From Orenia marismortui DSM 5156 (GTDB lineage: Bacteria; Bacillota; Halanaerobiia; Halobacteroidales; Halobacteroidaceae): a DNA stretch of 64,000 nucleotides. The stretch spans positions 106,504-170,503 of the forward strand of contig NZ_KB900617.1 of NCBI RefSeq assembly GCF_000379025.1, given 5' to 3'. Each line of letters starts with the position of its first letter. Positions within the stretch are counted from its first letter, which is position 1. The notes beneath the pieces are model-generated. The model did no database searches, had not been told where the DNA came from, and saw nothing but the letters and a program-made list of their open reading frames with translations. Position numbers and translations under genes: made by a program. Positions 63,868-64,000 of the stretch are shown piece by piece.

Positions 63868-64000
63868 CTAATTAGCAAGATCTATTATATATTTTTGGAG
63901 ATTCTCATGGTCTGACCTAATAGTACTTCCACTTGGAATATTCTTATCTTCAAAATCATTCTCTAAAACCCCCGATAAAATTCTACAATTACGACCAATT
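63868..64000 (-). CDS. 3' end of an unidentified gene (cut by window edge)
   Basis: The last 43 codons of a minus-strand gene, with coherent protein sequence (IGRNCRILSGVLENDFEDKN ... DLAN) ending at TAG. IGRNCRIL and NIPSGSTIR recall the ends of sugar nucleotidyltransferases or left-handed beta-helix proteins, but this is too short to assign. Confidence 0.6.
   Translation of the reverse strand, partial: IGRNCRILSGVLENDFEDKNIPSGSTIRSDHENLQKYIIDLAN

Overview
The window is AT-rich, densely coded DNA that looks like a chromosome segment of an anaerobic, fermentative Firmicute of the Halanaerobiales type (Orenia/Halanaerobium-like; inference). Supporting points are the priA-def-fmt-rsmB-rlmN-PP2C-prkC-rsgA-rpe gene order, strong GGAGG ribosome sites, two AdhE aldehyde/alcohol dehydrogenases, a flavodiiron protein and no respiratory genes. 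Several genes suggest a diderm cell: a secreted zinc metalloprotease ending in a probable outer-membrane beta-barrel, an AsmA-like anchored protein and a GmhB-type heptose phosphatase. No rRNA, tRNA or CRISPR array was seen.

Layout. 1-2.4 kb: two-component system (kinase cut by the window edge), GmhB-like phosphatase, hemolysin III. 2.8-18.2 kb: housekeeping run on the minus strand (rpe, rsgA, prkC, PP2C phosphatase, FHA protein, rlmN, rsmB, zinc peptidase, DUF116, fmt, def, priA, flippase-like protein), with hairpin repeats and a 136-bp tandem repeat in the gaps. 18.6-21.3 kb: AsmA-like protein and a pair of unknown helical proteins behind a sigma-D-like promoter. 21.4-27.5 kb: flavodiiron protein, DUF302, and a sulfur-relay operon (TusA-rhodanese, DsrE, rhodanese-MBL, TusA, SulP). 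28.0-28.15 kb: a strong candidate small RNA whose loops carry CCUCC. 28.6-35.1 kb: an orphan gene with a sigma-D-like promoter, then two adhE paralogues, one behind a Rex-like operator. 35.5-43.5 kb: L,D-transpeptidase, a secreted protein that appears to start at ATT, gltD and gltB. 43.8-47.3 kb: LysM protein, MBL hydrolase, DUF503, a Rossmann-MCP fusion and a LexA-like peptidase without a helix-turn-helix.

47.6-56.4 kb is the most accessory stretch. Four gene blocks point the same way: a TetR/ferredoxin operon, protease plus secreted protein, a racemase, and an Mrr-type nuclease. They are separated by related 140-145 bp elements that look like integron attC sites, and one of these is interrupted next to an IS110 fragment. 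No integrase is visible. 56.6-64 kb: gene debris, a tiny acidic ORF, a DUF815 ATPase, a PAS-GGDEF-HD-GYP protein, a CUT1 sugar ABC transporter behind an attenuator-like leader, and the 3' end of another gene.

How it fits together: prkC, the phosphatase and the FHA protein form a Ser/Thr phosphorylation module beside translation genes. The adhE pair and flavodiiron protein handle NADH and oxygen. The sulfur operon moves persulfide sulfur between carriers. Starts were often moved inward from the longest ORF to the codon with a good ribosome site.
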